NCBI GenBank assembly: GCA_001939145.1
Contig: LSRX01001147.1
Span: 166,417-230,416 of the forward strand
DNA: 64,000 bases
Origin: Symbiodinium microadriaticum
Taxonomy: Eukaryota > Sar > Dinophyceae > Suessiales > Symbiodiniaceae
Direction: 5' to 3'
A program made the position numbers and the translations under genes. Under the pieces are notes generated by a model, which was not told the origin of the DNA, searched no databases, and was given only the letters and a program-made list of their open reading frames with translations. This document shows positions 49,701 through 57,299 of this stretch, in pieces (positions within the stretch are counted from its first letter, which is position 1; every line of letters starts with the position of its first letter).

Positions 49701-50661
49701 ATCTACCCCTACCTTTGCCTTTGCCTCCGCTGGGTGTCCTACCCCGTGACTTCTCTGGTTTCTCGTGCTTGTAAGGACAGTTGTCTTTGCTACAGGAACC
49801 CTTTCTTACGAAGTCGATACAGAAGCCTCGTGGCACCCGCTTCAGCGGTGCGGGCGCAGTGGGCATTCCTGCAGCGGCCTGTTTCGCCATGCGATCTCGA
49901 TTCTTTTCAAGTCTCTTTGCGTTGATGTGGCGATTGGCTGCCTTGTAGAGAAACTCGAACGATTTCTCTGGTGTGCCCTCGACGGCCCTTTCGTAAATTG
50001 CAACGTCGTGTGCCAACGCCTTGTTCTTCTTGATCTGGCGGTGGAACAGCGACTCAAGCACATCGTCAGTTGGCGTTTTCTTGGTTCCGGAAAGAACCGT
50101 ATCCCAGTTACGGATGAACTGGACCAGGTTATCGTTCACCATAACGACGTTCAACAAATCCTCCATATCGTAGACGGAGCCGTGGAGAGCGTTGGTGGCC
50201 AAGTAGCCGTCAAGCCTCCACAGGATTTGTCTTCCTCGAACGTACCTGTTTTCGTGCCCTTCCCGTTCCTTGAACGTGTCCATCTGACGTGCGAAGTCCC
50301 CCTCGAGAACGTTCGTGATGGCCGAATGAATCTTTGCGTCGAGAGTTGCGAACCCGCTAGAGTCGCGAAGCTTTCCAAACTTCGGAGAGCCACTCAAACG
50401 CTTCGTCAGGACGGTCCGATGCGGCGACGACCGCCTCCCTGACGCGTAAGCGCCAGTTTCGGTATGTCTCAGGCTGCGGGAATTTCGGAAACACGATTTT
50501 CTCGGCTTCCTTAGGAGCCCGAGTTCTTCCGCGCTTTTCTTCATCATCGGTTCCATCATTCTTGTCTCTTTTGGACTTCGATACCTTCTTGAGCATCCTA
50601 AGCAATTCTTTCTTTGAAAGGCCGATCGACGACGACGAAGAAGAAGAGCTTGACGAGTCAC
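46735..50661 (-). CDS. Copia-2 Gag C-part, protease, dioxygenase-like domain and integrase
   Basis: 1308 residues; the first about 95 are a wrong-frame reading, and gag proper is entered near 50370 (GFATLDAKIHSAITNVLEG). Two CCCH fingers follow (GFCIDFVRKGSCSKDNCPYKH and VECKFFKHGRCNKGDACRFL), then a Ser/Lys/Gly-rich stretch and a hydrophobic segment (VCLLSALVAGSAS). Protease: WIADTGSAQDLVS. Dioxygenase-like domain: HKD at 48190-48198, LGDFQGGTLWI, then YHCVVPWKGDRW at 47962-47997 giving H-x8-R. A Lys-rich, acidic linker follows. Integrase: HHLMTHVPKNPYCSVCNQAK finger, DHITADHVVLYRD, GVFYSDNAKEL and AIAERAVRATTEG for the D-D-E triad, and YWPQALEHS. It ends GVFLG at the TAG. It provides capsid, processing and integration functions. 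Confidence 0.88.
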   Translation of the reverse strand: MTRQALLLRRRRSAFQRKNCLGCSRRYRSPKETRMMEPMMKKSAEELGLLRKPRKSCFRNSRSLRHTETGAYASGRRSSPHRTVLTKRLSGSPKFGKLRDSSGFATLDAKIHSAITNVLEGDFARQMDTFKEREGHENRYVRGRQILWRLDGYLATNALHGSVYDMEDLLNVVMVNDNLVQFIRNWDTVLSGTKKTPTDDVLESLFHRQIKKNKALAHDVAIYERAVEGTPEKSFEFLYKAANRHINAKRLEKNRDRMAKQAAAGMPTAPAPLKRVPRGFCIDFVRKGSCSKDNCPYKHEKPEKSRGRTPSGGKGKGRGRSPSGRGSPSPNRAQVECKFFKHGRCNKGDACRFLHNKPSAPAPGSGRESSGEKKKKKERKDKRRKKSRSSSKSSKGSRGSKGSKGSGSSKGSGKGRRGPKPSIPAAVCLLSALVAGSASQADAHAFRKDMPIHDDMYSSPAFPALASVKFSNTPELYYIPTPEHESNWKPIIHEARDFRKEYPVNYKPKKDDQDVRDAQASAKMLRSTIEGMERGANPACSFKCNTEFGCNECIAANLTVGCPAKHTSSAPTIDMEWIADTGSAQDLVSRNEIQGVNDFESSKPVNMMTANEPNYADRQSRIYIPSIGSTTEPYVLSDSPSVLSVGQKCMDEGFDFVWRANCRPYFKDSEGNKVYMDVRDNVPYLKSWKENVALPVRPVQTKSEHTPAEKRGQESVDSEQLANDLLKSRDFSHKSCLKLLRSLKYKPSKSNRLSVSNKSKTNDAVEYIVFGTFAHGGVQGITNITHKNQKACQYINAYLGDHGLSGDCSSLCINHGSTIKIHKDAHNMKGSMNHTISLGDFQGGTLWIHDAAARKGEPNVTSHRLGNKTLYGKEHVTHKKLIQFDPKQYHCVVPWKGDRWSITAYVNRAVPKLSEAEIKLLHSYGFKLSKRAAIPAPVPDPEDERVLQELLGDEVAPRTEEPRTKPKVKIRESDKKKKKEKKSKPDAPHVLSDAAKEFDAFIERVETERAAEDDIEEARRIIAEYGTEDEAEEPPKPDPVRPPAGESSVPDGEGSSDPKVAKGVEALKKEAKSLHHLMTHVPKNPYCSVCNQAKMYKAPGYRTDGLRSVSASCFGDHITADHVVLYRDSDNMIEDSRLALIVKDVATSFMFAYPSALKDADECQVALQHFVASTDKVGVFYSDNAKELTRATKSLGWRHEHSKDYIHQSNAIAERAVRATTEGARCNLLQAGLSHVYWPQALEHSCTAFNISHPNGIEYSPWYKRFGEGFKGKMLPFGCRVDYWVGTKSQRKKRPRFEPTSEPGVFLG

Positions 50662-51763
50662 GCTTTTTCTTCATCTTCTTTTTGTCCTTCTTAGACTTTT
50701 TCTTGTTGTCATCATCGTCATTACCATCATCATTAGGGCCATCGTCAGGAGGACCACCACCACCGCCACCACCGGGATTGTCACCCATTCCTGGGGGCGT
50801 GGAGATGCCAAACATCGAAGGACTGGCATTTCCTGTGTACTGAGACGCATTAGCCGGAACAGACTGGATGCTATACACACCTGCCGCAGCGTCAGCTAGG
50901 CGAGATCGCAGTTCTGCGTTATCGCGCTCAAGCCTCGTCATGTTGCTGGACTGATGTTGATGGATCTTCATGAATTCCGACATCTCTGCTCTCAAGTGGT
51001 GAATCTGACCTGACATAGCCTCTGCAGCAGATTGAGCCTGGCTTCTTGCAGCGAGCTCTAGCTCGGCGTGCTGCACAACGTTCTGAACAGTGCTTTCAGC
51101 TTGATGAAGCTTGGCTTTGGCATCAGAAGCTTCATGTCTCATAAGAGAGATCTCTTCCGAATGCTGATTAGCCATGCTCTCGCCGGCTGCCTTCATGCTC
51201 TCTTCTTGATGCTGAAGACGGGCTTCTGCCTGGACGAACTCAAGTCTAAGCTTAGCGGCACCCGAAATTGCTTCAGTTTGTATCCTAGCCATCTGCTCCC
51301 TGAATTGTTGATTCCTTTCATTCATGATGGCGGAGTGTCTTGCTTCAGCTTCAGCAGCAACTGCTGGTCCAGTGTCACTCTGCACTAGAACCTGCTGATT
51401 GAGGGTGGGTGCTAAAACTTGATTGTGGTAGAAGTTCGCGACCTGTGAAAAAACATGTGGTGAATACTGAATGGATGATGCAAGGACTGTAGGCGACCCC
51501 GTCAGGGGTGCGCGGTAGGGGGACGGTGTCGTGACATAATCCCATTCCGACCGTGCACCAGGCATGTTACGCCTAGAGTCGTCTGAACCTAGCATAGCAA
51601 GTGACCGTTCCGTCAGTGGAACTACTGCTTCACCCTCTCGGGGAGCGAGGGCCATCTGGTCCATGCCAGTGTCCTGAAGGGACATAGCAGAAATTGATGG
51701 CGCTTCCTCGGTCGCCGAGTTTGGTACTGGTACGCCTGCAGGACTTATGGGAGCGGGGTCCAT
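50357..51763 (-). CDS. Copia-2 Gag N-terminal part with long coiled coil
   Basis: 468 residues from ATG at 51761-51763, about 45 bases inside the 5' LTR. After a Pro-rich start, residues about 130-290 form an uninterrupted Ala/Gln/Glu/His-rich helical region (RNQQFREQMARIQTEAISGA, LERDNAELRSRLADAA) typical of a coiled coil. A Gly/Pro/Asp-rich linker, a poly-Ser stretch flanked by lysines and FPKFPQPETYRNWRLRVREAV follow; the last is the start of a gag capsid-like domain. The frame ends at a TAG at 50357, while the domain continues with a +1 shift near 50370 in 46735-50661. It probably forms the particle. Confidence 0.8.
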   Translation of the reverse strand: MDPAPISPAGVPVPNSATEEAPSISAMSLQDTGMDQMALAPREGEAVVPLTERSLAMLGSDDSRRNMPGARSEWDYVTTPSPYRAPLTGSPTVLASSIQYSPHVFSQVANFYHNQVLAPTLNQQVLVQSDTGPAVAAEAEARHSAIMNERNQQFREQMARIQTEAISGAAKLRLEFVQAEARLQHQEESMKAAGESMANQHSEEISLMRHEASDAKAKLHQAESTVQNVVQHAELELAARSQAQSAAEAMSGQIHHLRAEMSEFMKIHQHQSSNMTRLERDNAELRSRLADAAAGVYSIQSVPANASQYTGNASPSMFGISTPPGMGDNPGGGGGGGPPDDGPNDDGNDDDDNKKKSKKDKKKMKKKRDSSSSSSSSSSIGLSKKELLRMLKKVSKSKRDKNDGTDDEEKRGRTRAPKEAEKIVFPKFPQPETYRNWRLRVREAVVAASDRPDEAFEWLSEVWKASRL

Positions 51764-51795
51764 TGCGAATCAAACTACCGTAAAGGTGAGACCTA

Positions 51796-51807
51796 CGGCT
51801 GATAACC
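51796..51807 (-). other. Candidate primer-binding site of Copia-2
   Basis: Directly inside the 5' LTR the element strand reads GGTTATCAGCCG, resembling the common copia initiator-Met PBS TGGTATCAGAGC with one extra base and mismatches. Confidence 0.45.
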
Positions 51808-51906
51808 TATGTTTACAGGTGCAACAGCCAGAAAGAGTACGCGCATTTTACTTGAGCCAAACACGCCAGTAGTATGTAAGGTCAGCTACATCTTACACAA
51901 ACGACA
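51808..51906 (-). repeat. Copia-2 5' LTR
   Basis: 99 bp identical to 36917-37015. TTTGGCTCAAG on the element strand at 51851-51861. An LTR this short must hold the promoter and R region in very little sequence. Confidence 0.92.
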
Positions 51907-52175
51907 AGGGTCTAGGGTCTACGGGGGTTAGGGTTTAGGGTGTAGGGTTTAGGGTTCAGGGTTTAGGATTTAGGGTGTAGGGTTTAGGGTTTAGGGTTTA
52001 AGCTTTAGGGTTCAGGGTTTAGGATTTAGGATGTAGGGTTTAGGGTGTAGGGTTTAGGGTTTAAGCTTTAGGGTTCAGGGTTTAGGATTTAGGATGTAGG
52101 GTTTAGGGTGTAGGGTTTGAGGTTTAGGGTGTAGGGTTCAGGGTGTAGGGGTTTAGGGTTTAGGTTTTAGGGTTT
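51907..52175. repeat. TTTAGGG-type telomere-like block right of Copia-2
   Basis: Starts with AGGGT, the right target duplication (51907-51911), and runs as gtagggtttagggttcaggg variants, with a higher-order unit of about 75 bp repeated at about 51990-52110. Confidence 0.85.
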
Positions 52176-52650
52176 CGGGCCGGAGATGATGAGTTCACAT
52201 GCCTGTCGGCTACACTCGAGCCCTACGACTTGACGTTGAAAGCATACCGTGGGTGCGCGCAATGAAGACTTGAGCCGGAGCAAGAGAATCAAGCGGAATT
52301 TCTCAGCCCCCCAATCCGTCCATGCATGATGCCGGGAACGACATGCTGAAGGAGATCATGAAGCGTGATTCCGCAAGTTGGCCTGTAAAGCACCCTGCAA
52401 TAACGGAAGATTGACTCGGGACTTCCTGCGCCTCTGCAAGCAACTGATTTTCAGCAAGCACTCTCGCTGGATCTTGTGAATACTTGAAACATGCCGGGCC
52501 GCCGGGCACAGCGAGAGCGTGCACCGACACCCGGAAAGCTGCGACAGAACATCGTATGCCTTTATGGCAAGCCTACACTGAGCATGACATGCTCTGCCGC
52601 TTGAATGGCTCATGGCCCTCTTGCTCCACCGTGGCACAGGTCTGAACTTC
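52176..52650. repeat. Unique sequence sharing a diverged repeat with 56700-56960
   Basis: The stretch about 52436-52640 (caagcactctcgctgg..., gccgggcacagcgagagcgtgca..., cttgctccaccgtggca) resembles 56725-56975 (caagcactcttgccg..., cctggcacagcaactgcgtgca..., tgctccaccgtggca). It is a low-identity dispersed repeat. No gene is seen. Confidence 0.4.
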
Positions 52651-52654
52651 TATC

Positions 52655-52990
52655 TCCCCTGACCCTAAACCCTAAACTCTAAACCCTAAAACCCCGTAAA
52701 CCCTACGCCCTAAAAACCCCGTAAACCCTAAACTCTAAAACCCCGTAAACCCTAAACCCTAAACCCCCGTAAACCCTAAACTCTCATGGTCCTAGTAACC
52801 CTGATCTGCTCAATTCAGACCGTGCTCTCAGCATGAAGCAAGCTTCGTCCGGCCAAAACTTCTGGGCCCGGGAACATGACCCACCACATTGCTTCTTGGG
52901 GTTTAGGGTTCGGGGCTTTAGGGCTCTAGGGACTAGTGTCTAGGGGTTAGGGTTTAGGGTTTAGGTTTTAGGGTTGCTTCTTCCTGTGGG
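52655..52990. repeat. Telomere-like blocks, orientation switch
   Basis: ccctaaactctaaaaccccgtaaa-type repeats at 52660-52790, then TTTAGGG-type at 52895-52975, with about 100 bp of unique sequence between. Confidence 0.8.
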
Positions 52991-52999
52991 GACACGGTT

Positions 53000-53096
53000 G
53001 ATGATATATGTCCTGCATTACCTTAAGGACCCTAGACTATGGGATTTATGGTATAGTCCTTGTTATGGGTTATGGAGGATTTATATCATCAACTGT
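53000..53096. mobile_element. Foldback element
   Basis: gttgatgatatatgtcctgcatt at the left pairs with ttatggaggatttatatcatcaac at the right. A similar gttgatgatatttatcctgcatt arm occurs at 31489-31512, paired there with aatgcaggatctcaacc at 31563-31579. Non-coding. Confidence 0.5.
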
Positions 53097-54006
53097 ATGG
53101 CCCACAAAGTTTCCTGAATGAAGCTAAGGCTTTGCAGGACAATCTGCCCGCGCCCTGTTCAGGAACATACGGCTGGGCCCAACAGCTGCAGCTTTGCGAA
53201 GCTTCCTGTCATACCAACCTGTGTTGCATTGTAACCAGACCGTCTGTTCTTCGAGGACCTACTGAAAAAGTAGCCCAGCAACTCAGCAACTAAAGGTCGT
53301 GATTCCGATCAGTCGCGGTACAGTCCCGGGGCCGTATCCGGAATGCTGACCTAAAGTGCAGAAGCTTCGTTGGATTTTGGCAAACTCGATGATGGATTGA
53401 AGATACATCGCCATCAGCACTCGTGTTTGCATTTTTTTGCCGAGGCCAGGGAAGCCGTCGCATTGAGCAGGTTGCGAGGGATTTCGTCAATATGATAAAA
53501 AAAATAATATCAATCTAACGCCAGACGCCATGAAGATAATGACATATAGCTCCGTATCGCATGCAGGCAAGTCACCTCATCTGCATGTCCAACGTTTCCC
53601 CGACCTCCGGAAGCGATTTTGAGCTGTTTGGGGGATGACTTTATCACCAAGCCCTCGGGCAGCTGTATCGCTTCTTCCTCAAGAAAACGTTTCAACCCTA
53701 AACCCTAAATACCAGCTACTGGCTGGAAGCAGAGGGGACGTGCGCTCCAGACTTGCCACCATCTACTACCTGCGACGAGGTATCATTGGCCTCTCGGGCT
53801 TAGATTTCGGTGGCTCCTAACTAAGGGTTTAGGGGCCTATGGCTACTTATAAGGTACCCTATAAAACCCACAGTGTCCGATCGTGCCGAGGCGAAGAAGA
53901 CCCCAAGATGCCCCTGCCAGGATTTGATGGAGCAGAAACGCAAGCAAGTCGGTCCTCGAACGAGCCGTACGACAACCCCCGGAAGAGAACCCGCTGAGAA
54001 GCCACA
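53097..54006. other. Region without supported genes
   Basis: Short ORFs only, plus a minimal aaccctaaaccctaaat tract at 53693-53709. I recognise nothing further. Confidence 0.45.
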
Positions 54007-54132
54007 CTAATTACATTTTCTGAACATCTTCCAGCCGTTCATGCCTCTGCGGTTCATGCGGCTGCGCCGGGCCGGTCGTGCGCGCTGCCCCAGGGTCAAG
54101 ATCATCTCCGGCGGCTCGTGGAAAACGGCAAC
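54007..54132 (-). CDS. Last exon of GTPase-like/Hint protein gene
   Basis: After a CCCCAG|G acceptor (54132/54133), the minus strand encodes VAVFHEPPEMILTLGQRA, then a basic tail (RRSRMNRRGMNGWKMFRK) and a TAG at 54007. The PPE.IL..G segment followed by an Arg-rich tail fits the end of a Hint-type protein and lies downstream of the Hint exon on the same strand. The intron between about 54370 and 54132 is inferred. Confidence 0.45.
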   Translation of the reverse strand, partial: VAVFHEPPEMILTLGQRARPARRSRMNRRGMNGWKMFRKCN

Positions 54133-54203
54133 CTGGGGATTTCATGCTCCAGGGCTTAGGGGGGCCTTGAAGTCCTTTCTTTTGGGAGCTGCGGGCCGCG
54201 GAT

Positions 54204-55577
54204 TTAGGGCAGCTTAGGGGAAGGATTGAATGGGGTGCTCGAACTGCCTTGGGTGAATGGTTCAATCCTGGTGGCTGTTCGCAGCTTTTCGGTGGCTTGC
54301 ATATGGGAACGCACAGTTTGGGGTAGGGGGCTTGGCCCGAGACCCAGGAAAACAAAAGACCAGCAAAAGTGCCAATCAAGTTGAGTCTGAGAATCTGGTG
54401 CATCCGGGCGGAAGCCGATTTCGAGGACACTGTGGGGCCCTTGGATCCTCGCCACGTTGGTCAACCGACGTGCCTCCCCACTGCTGGAGACGATGAAATC
54501 CCCTGTGCCCAGGCTGCCGGCCTGGACGTCGCCAGGGTTTAGTATTTAGGGTTTAGGGATTAGGGCTTAAGGTTTAGGGTTTAGGGTTTAGGGTTTAGGG
54601 AAGCTGCCGGCCTGGACTTCGCCATTGCCTGGCGTGACCACGCGATGAAATGGGCTGATGCGCAGGGGCGCCGTGAAGTCACCGCTGGTCAGCTCCAGGA
54701 CCTCCGACACCTGGTGTTCCAAGACGTGCGTGACCTGAAGGGTCCGGCCGTCTGCAGCTCGGACCTTCGAACCGGGGGCCAAGTGCCTGGCATGGAGGAA
54801 GTAGCTGTCCTCGTGGCCACCGGCTTCCCCCGAAGCGCTCACCTGAAAAAGAGCATCCGGGAGAAAGCAGTTGGGACCACGGCCCTGCCCAGATGAGATG
54901 AAAGACCAAGAGTCGTCATCAGCCGCCTCGACCCCACTATCCCCAGCATGGCTGGCTGCAACTTGTGAGACCGAATCCTCGGGTCGCACGACGTCAGCAG
55001 GGGCCCGGACACTTGCACGGGCCCGGAAACTTGCACGGACCTCGGCGAGGATCTCTTCCAGGGCTGCCTGGTGGAAGTCCTCCACAGGCAGGACATACTC
55101 TACCGTGCGGTCCACGGTGCGCGTCGCGGTCCGGCAGCGGGTCACATCTCTCTGCCTGGTGACCGCACGGTACCTCGTCACGGGCCGCGTCCGCTCTTCG
55201 GCTCAGTAACGCGTCACTTCGCGGTGGCGCGTCACGGGCCTCAGCCTCTGCACTTGGACGGGAACGCTCTTGGTGACCTGGACCGTGTACGTCTTCTTTT
55301 TTCGAAGAAGCCCTCGACGCTTGGTTCTCTTCTCTGCCACCTGCACGTTCTGATACTCCGTTACGGTGTAGGGCTCGTTCTCTTCGTAGGCCTCCTGTTC
55401 CGTGTAAGGCACTTGCTTTGTGTAGCGCTCCTCGTCGATGTAGGGCTCCTGTTCCTCGTATGCCTCCTGGTCGGTGTACGGCTCCTTGAACCTTACGTAG
55501 CAAGTCGGAAGACACAAAACCCTTCGTTTTGACGAGGCACGGCTCTGGAAATCCCTGCTACTTCGCATGAAACACAT
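54204..55577 (-). CDS. Repeat region and Hint (hedgehog/intein-like) domain of a large gene
   Basis: One reading frame throughout. 55577-55203: repeats such as YTKQVPYTEQEAYEEN and EPYIDEERY, then RRGLLRKKKTYTVQV. A single TGA at 55203 interrupts otherwise continuous VTRxR repeats (HREVTRY, then VTRYRAVTRQRDVTR). 55070-54950: a helical acidic segment (VEDFHQAALEEILAEV). From about 54890: NCFLPDALFQV (possible N-terminal Hint cysteine), LAPGSKVRAADGRTLQVT, VLELTSGDFTAPLRISPFHRV, continuing after the 90-bp insert (54522-54611) with AGSLGTGDFIVSSSGEAR and HSVLEIGFRPDAP. Hint domains catalyse self-cleavage; whether this one is active is unknown because the C-terminal His-Asn of inteins is not seen. 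Confidence 0.55.
54522..54611 (-). other. 90-bp putative GC-AG intron made of telomere-like repeats
   Basis: Within the Hint coding region, GTCCAG|GCCGGCAGC occurs twice: as part of 21-bp direct repeats at 54603-54623 and 54513-54533 (one mismatch). Between them lies ccctaaa-type repeat. Removing 54522-54611 (GC donor, CAG|G acceptor) joins GEVQ to AGSLGTGDF in frame and restores the Hint domain. Confidence 0.55.
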
Positions 55578-55599
55578 GCCAAAATTGTGAAAACCCTAC

Positions 55600-55735
55600 T
55601 GTGCGACACCAGGCTGCTGCTCCTCCACTTGGACCACCCTCGTGCGCGGGGGCTGGCGATCGCAGAGCTCATGCGCACGCCGCCGCTGTCGCTGCCAAAG
55701 ATCTTCCAGCGCGGACGTGGACACACCTGAGTCGG
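55600..55735 (-). CDS. Exon of the GTPase-like/Hint gene, Arg/Gln-rich
   Basis: Between the GTPase exon and the repeat exon, the minus strand encodes ALEDLWQRQRRRAHELCDRQ then RVVQVEEQQPGVAQ. Charged composition matches the following repeat region. Splice sites are inferred. Confidence 0.35.
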
Positions 55736-55819
55736 AGCCGGCCAAATCCGAGCATCACTGCAAGAACAACGAAAACGAGGTCTCTTTCGAGGTCTCTACC
55801 CGTGTCTATGTTCTGCATC

Positions 55820-56390
55820 TTACAAGGAGGCTCTCACCGTCCGCTCACCACGCACCACCGTAGAAGGCCCCAGGCCCCAGGCACCTGCCACCCTCTGGAG
55901 CGCCGCTTGGAGCTCTGCCAGCTCTGCCTGCACGCCTGCAGGGTCCAGGCTGCCTGCGTGCTGCCACACGACCAGCTCCGTGATGCCTTGCTCGTCCATG
56001 ACGGCACGTAGTGCGTTGAGTCGCACCTCGCGCTGAGGACCTGCGCGAAGGTCCGCCTGCGAGGCCACCACAACGACACCCGGCAAGACGGAAGCACCGA
56101 AGGCGATCACAAGGGACGCCAGTGAGGCACGGAGCTGCACTGCGGGAGACGCCAAGCTCTCGAAGATCAGAAACTTGAGGCGCTGCACACCTAGGGCCGC
56201 GACCCCCGCTGCGTAGCGCCTCCCCGCCTCCTCGTTCGTGAACCGCATCATGGAGTCGTTGTCGCCGGGACCATCCACCACAAGGCCCAGGGACGTGCGC
56301 CGAGTTGCCGTGTCGTGCGTCACGGACTCACCGGAGCCATCACCGGTCGCCACGGCCGCCGCATCCCCTGGCAGCAAGACCTGGGCCATG
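55820..56390 (-). CDS. GTPase-like exon (G2-G4 region)
   Basis: Following a CCCAG acceptor near 56385, the frame encodes VLLPGDAAAVATGDGSGESV, THDTATRR, GLVVDGPGDND (switch-II-like DxxG), RRYAAGVAALGVQRLKFLIF, PGVVVVASQADLR (a possible NKxD equivalent) and a C-terminal helix (VQAELAELQAALQRV). The arrangement with the P-loop exon upstream resembles AIG1/GIMAP-type or related small GTPases, with a non-canonical G4 motif. It precedes the repeat and Hint exons on the same strand. Confidence 0.5.
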
Positions 56391-56427
56391 CAAGCACAGA
56401 CTCTAAACAGGTTCACTGCTTCACCAG

Positions 56428-56536
56428 TCTTTCGCAGATTGATGCTGCAGCTGAGCCGCCATGTTCATAAAGGTCGACTTGCCCGTCTGCGATGGGCCAC
56501 GGAGCACGATGGCTTCGGCCATGGCGCCGTCTAACT
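56428..56536 (-). CDS. P-loop exon of the GTPase-like gene
   Basis: The minus strand reads AMAEAIVLRGPSQTGKSTFM, a Walker A motif (GPSQTGKST), between a CAAGTTAG acceptor and an AAGACTG|GTGAAG donor, too short to be listed by ORF length. It supplies the nucleotide-binding loop for the exon at 55820-56390. The start codon may be the ATG in this exon (MAEAIV), or further exons may lie upstream. Confidence 0.5.
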
Positions 56537-57021
56537 TGCAAGGTGTTACTCCAAGCTCGAGCCGAAATGCTGCAACGAGCTTCCCGACTTAAAAGCACGA
56601 AAGCTCGCCGTCTCATGGCCTCTAGCGATTCAATCTCAGAGAAGGGCACAGCATCGGCTCGTCAAGACGGCTTCAGGCACAAAACGGCTATGATCAAACA
56701 TCAGAAGCACTCTCTTTTTTGCAGCAAGCACTCTTGCCGTCTCGTCAAGGATTTTAACTGCCGGGCTGCCTGGCACAGCAACTGCGTGCACTGGAGCCCA
56801 ACATGGCATGAAGAGGCATGGACCACTGCAGAAAAGAAACTATCGTTCAGAATGCTGTGAGAGCTGAAACTGACAGCACCCTGCCAAGACACCCCAAGAT
56901 ATCGCATGCTCCAAGCTGCAAGTAGCCCATGCCTGGTGCGAGCCGCCTCATGCTCCACCGTGGCAAAAGTCTGAACCCCAAAGCCTCAACCCAAGCAAGT
57001 TTCTGCGTGCGGGTTCGGGCG

Positions 57022-57252
57022 TGTTGGGTGACTGTACAGGCCTTTCGGGGGACGGTATTGGCCTTTTGGGTGACTGTACCTGGCCTTTTGGGTGACTGTA
57101 CAAGCGTTTTTGGGGTGACTGTACAGGCCTTGTGGGGTGACTGTACAGGCCTCTTGGGTGACTGCACGCTGCTTGGGGTGACTGTACAGCGCCGCTTGGG
57201 TGACTGTGCAGAGCTTCGTGGCGACTGTACGGGCTCTATTGGGCGACTGTTT
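57022..57252. repeat. Minisatellite of gtgactgtac units
   Basis: About ten to eleven imperfect units of 20-25 bp around gggtgactgtacaggcc. Period is variable, so not constrained as coding repeats. Confidence 0.85.
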
Positions 57253-57299
57253 GCCACCTTCATCCCAAACCTAGAAGGAAAGCAGAGCAACTGCTAGTG

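Larger units (their letters stand above)
36917..51906 (-). mobile_element. Copia-2: 15-kb LTR retrotransposon with extra enzymatic domains
   Basis: Bounded by two 99-bp LTRs that are identical as I read them. On the minus strand the order is: gag with coiled coil, second gag part with CCCH zinc fingers, aspartic protease, 2OG-Fe(II) dioxygenase-like domain, integrase, reverse transcriptase, RNase H (with an insertion), a degenerate Rossmann-like region, an SGNH-hydrolase-like domain, and a Tpt1/KptA-like domain with zinc ribbon. The coding sequence is continuous except for three places needing a +1 shift (near 50370, 46455 and 40240) and one in-frame TAG (46735). Identical LTRs imply a very recent insertion. 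It lies inside telomere-like repeats. Such short LTRs and such a long internal region are unusual. Confidence 0.93.

Noticed and set aside
57022..57252. CRISPR-like array
   Set aside because: Units and spacers are too short and irregular, and the genome is eukaryotic.
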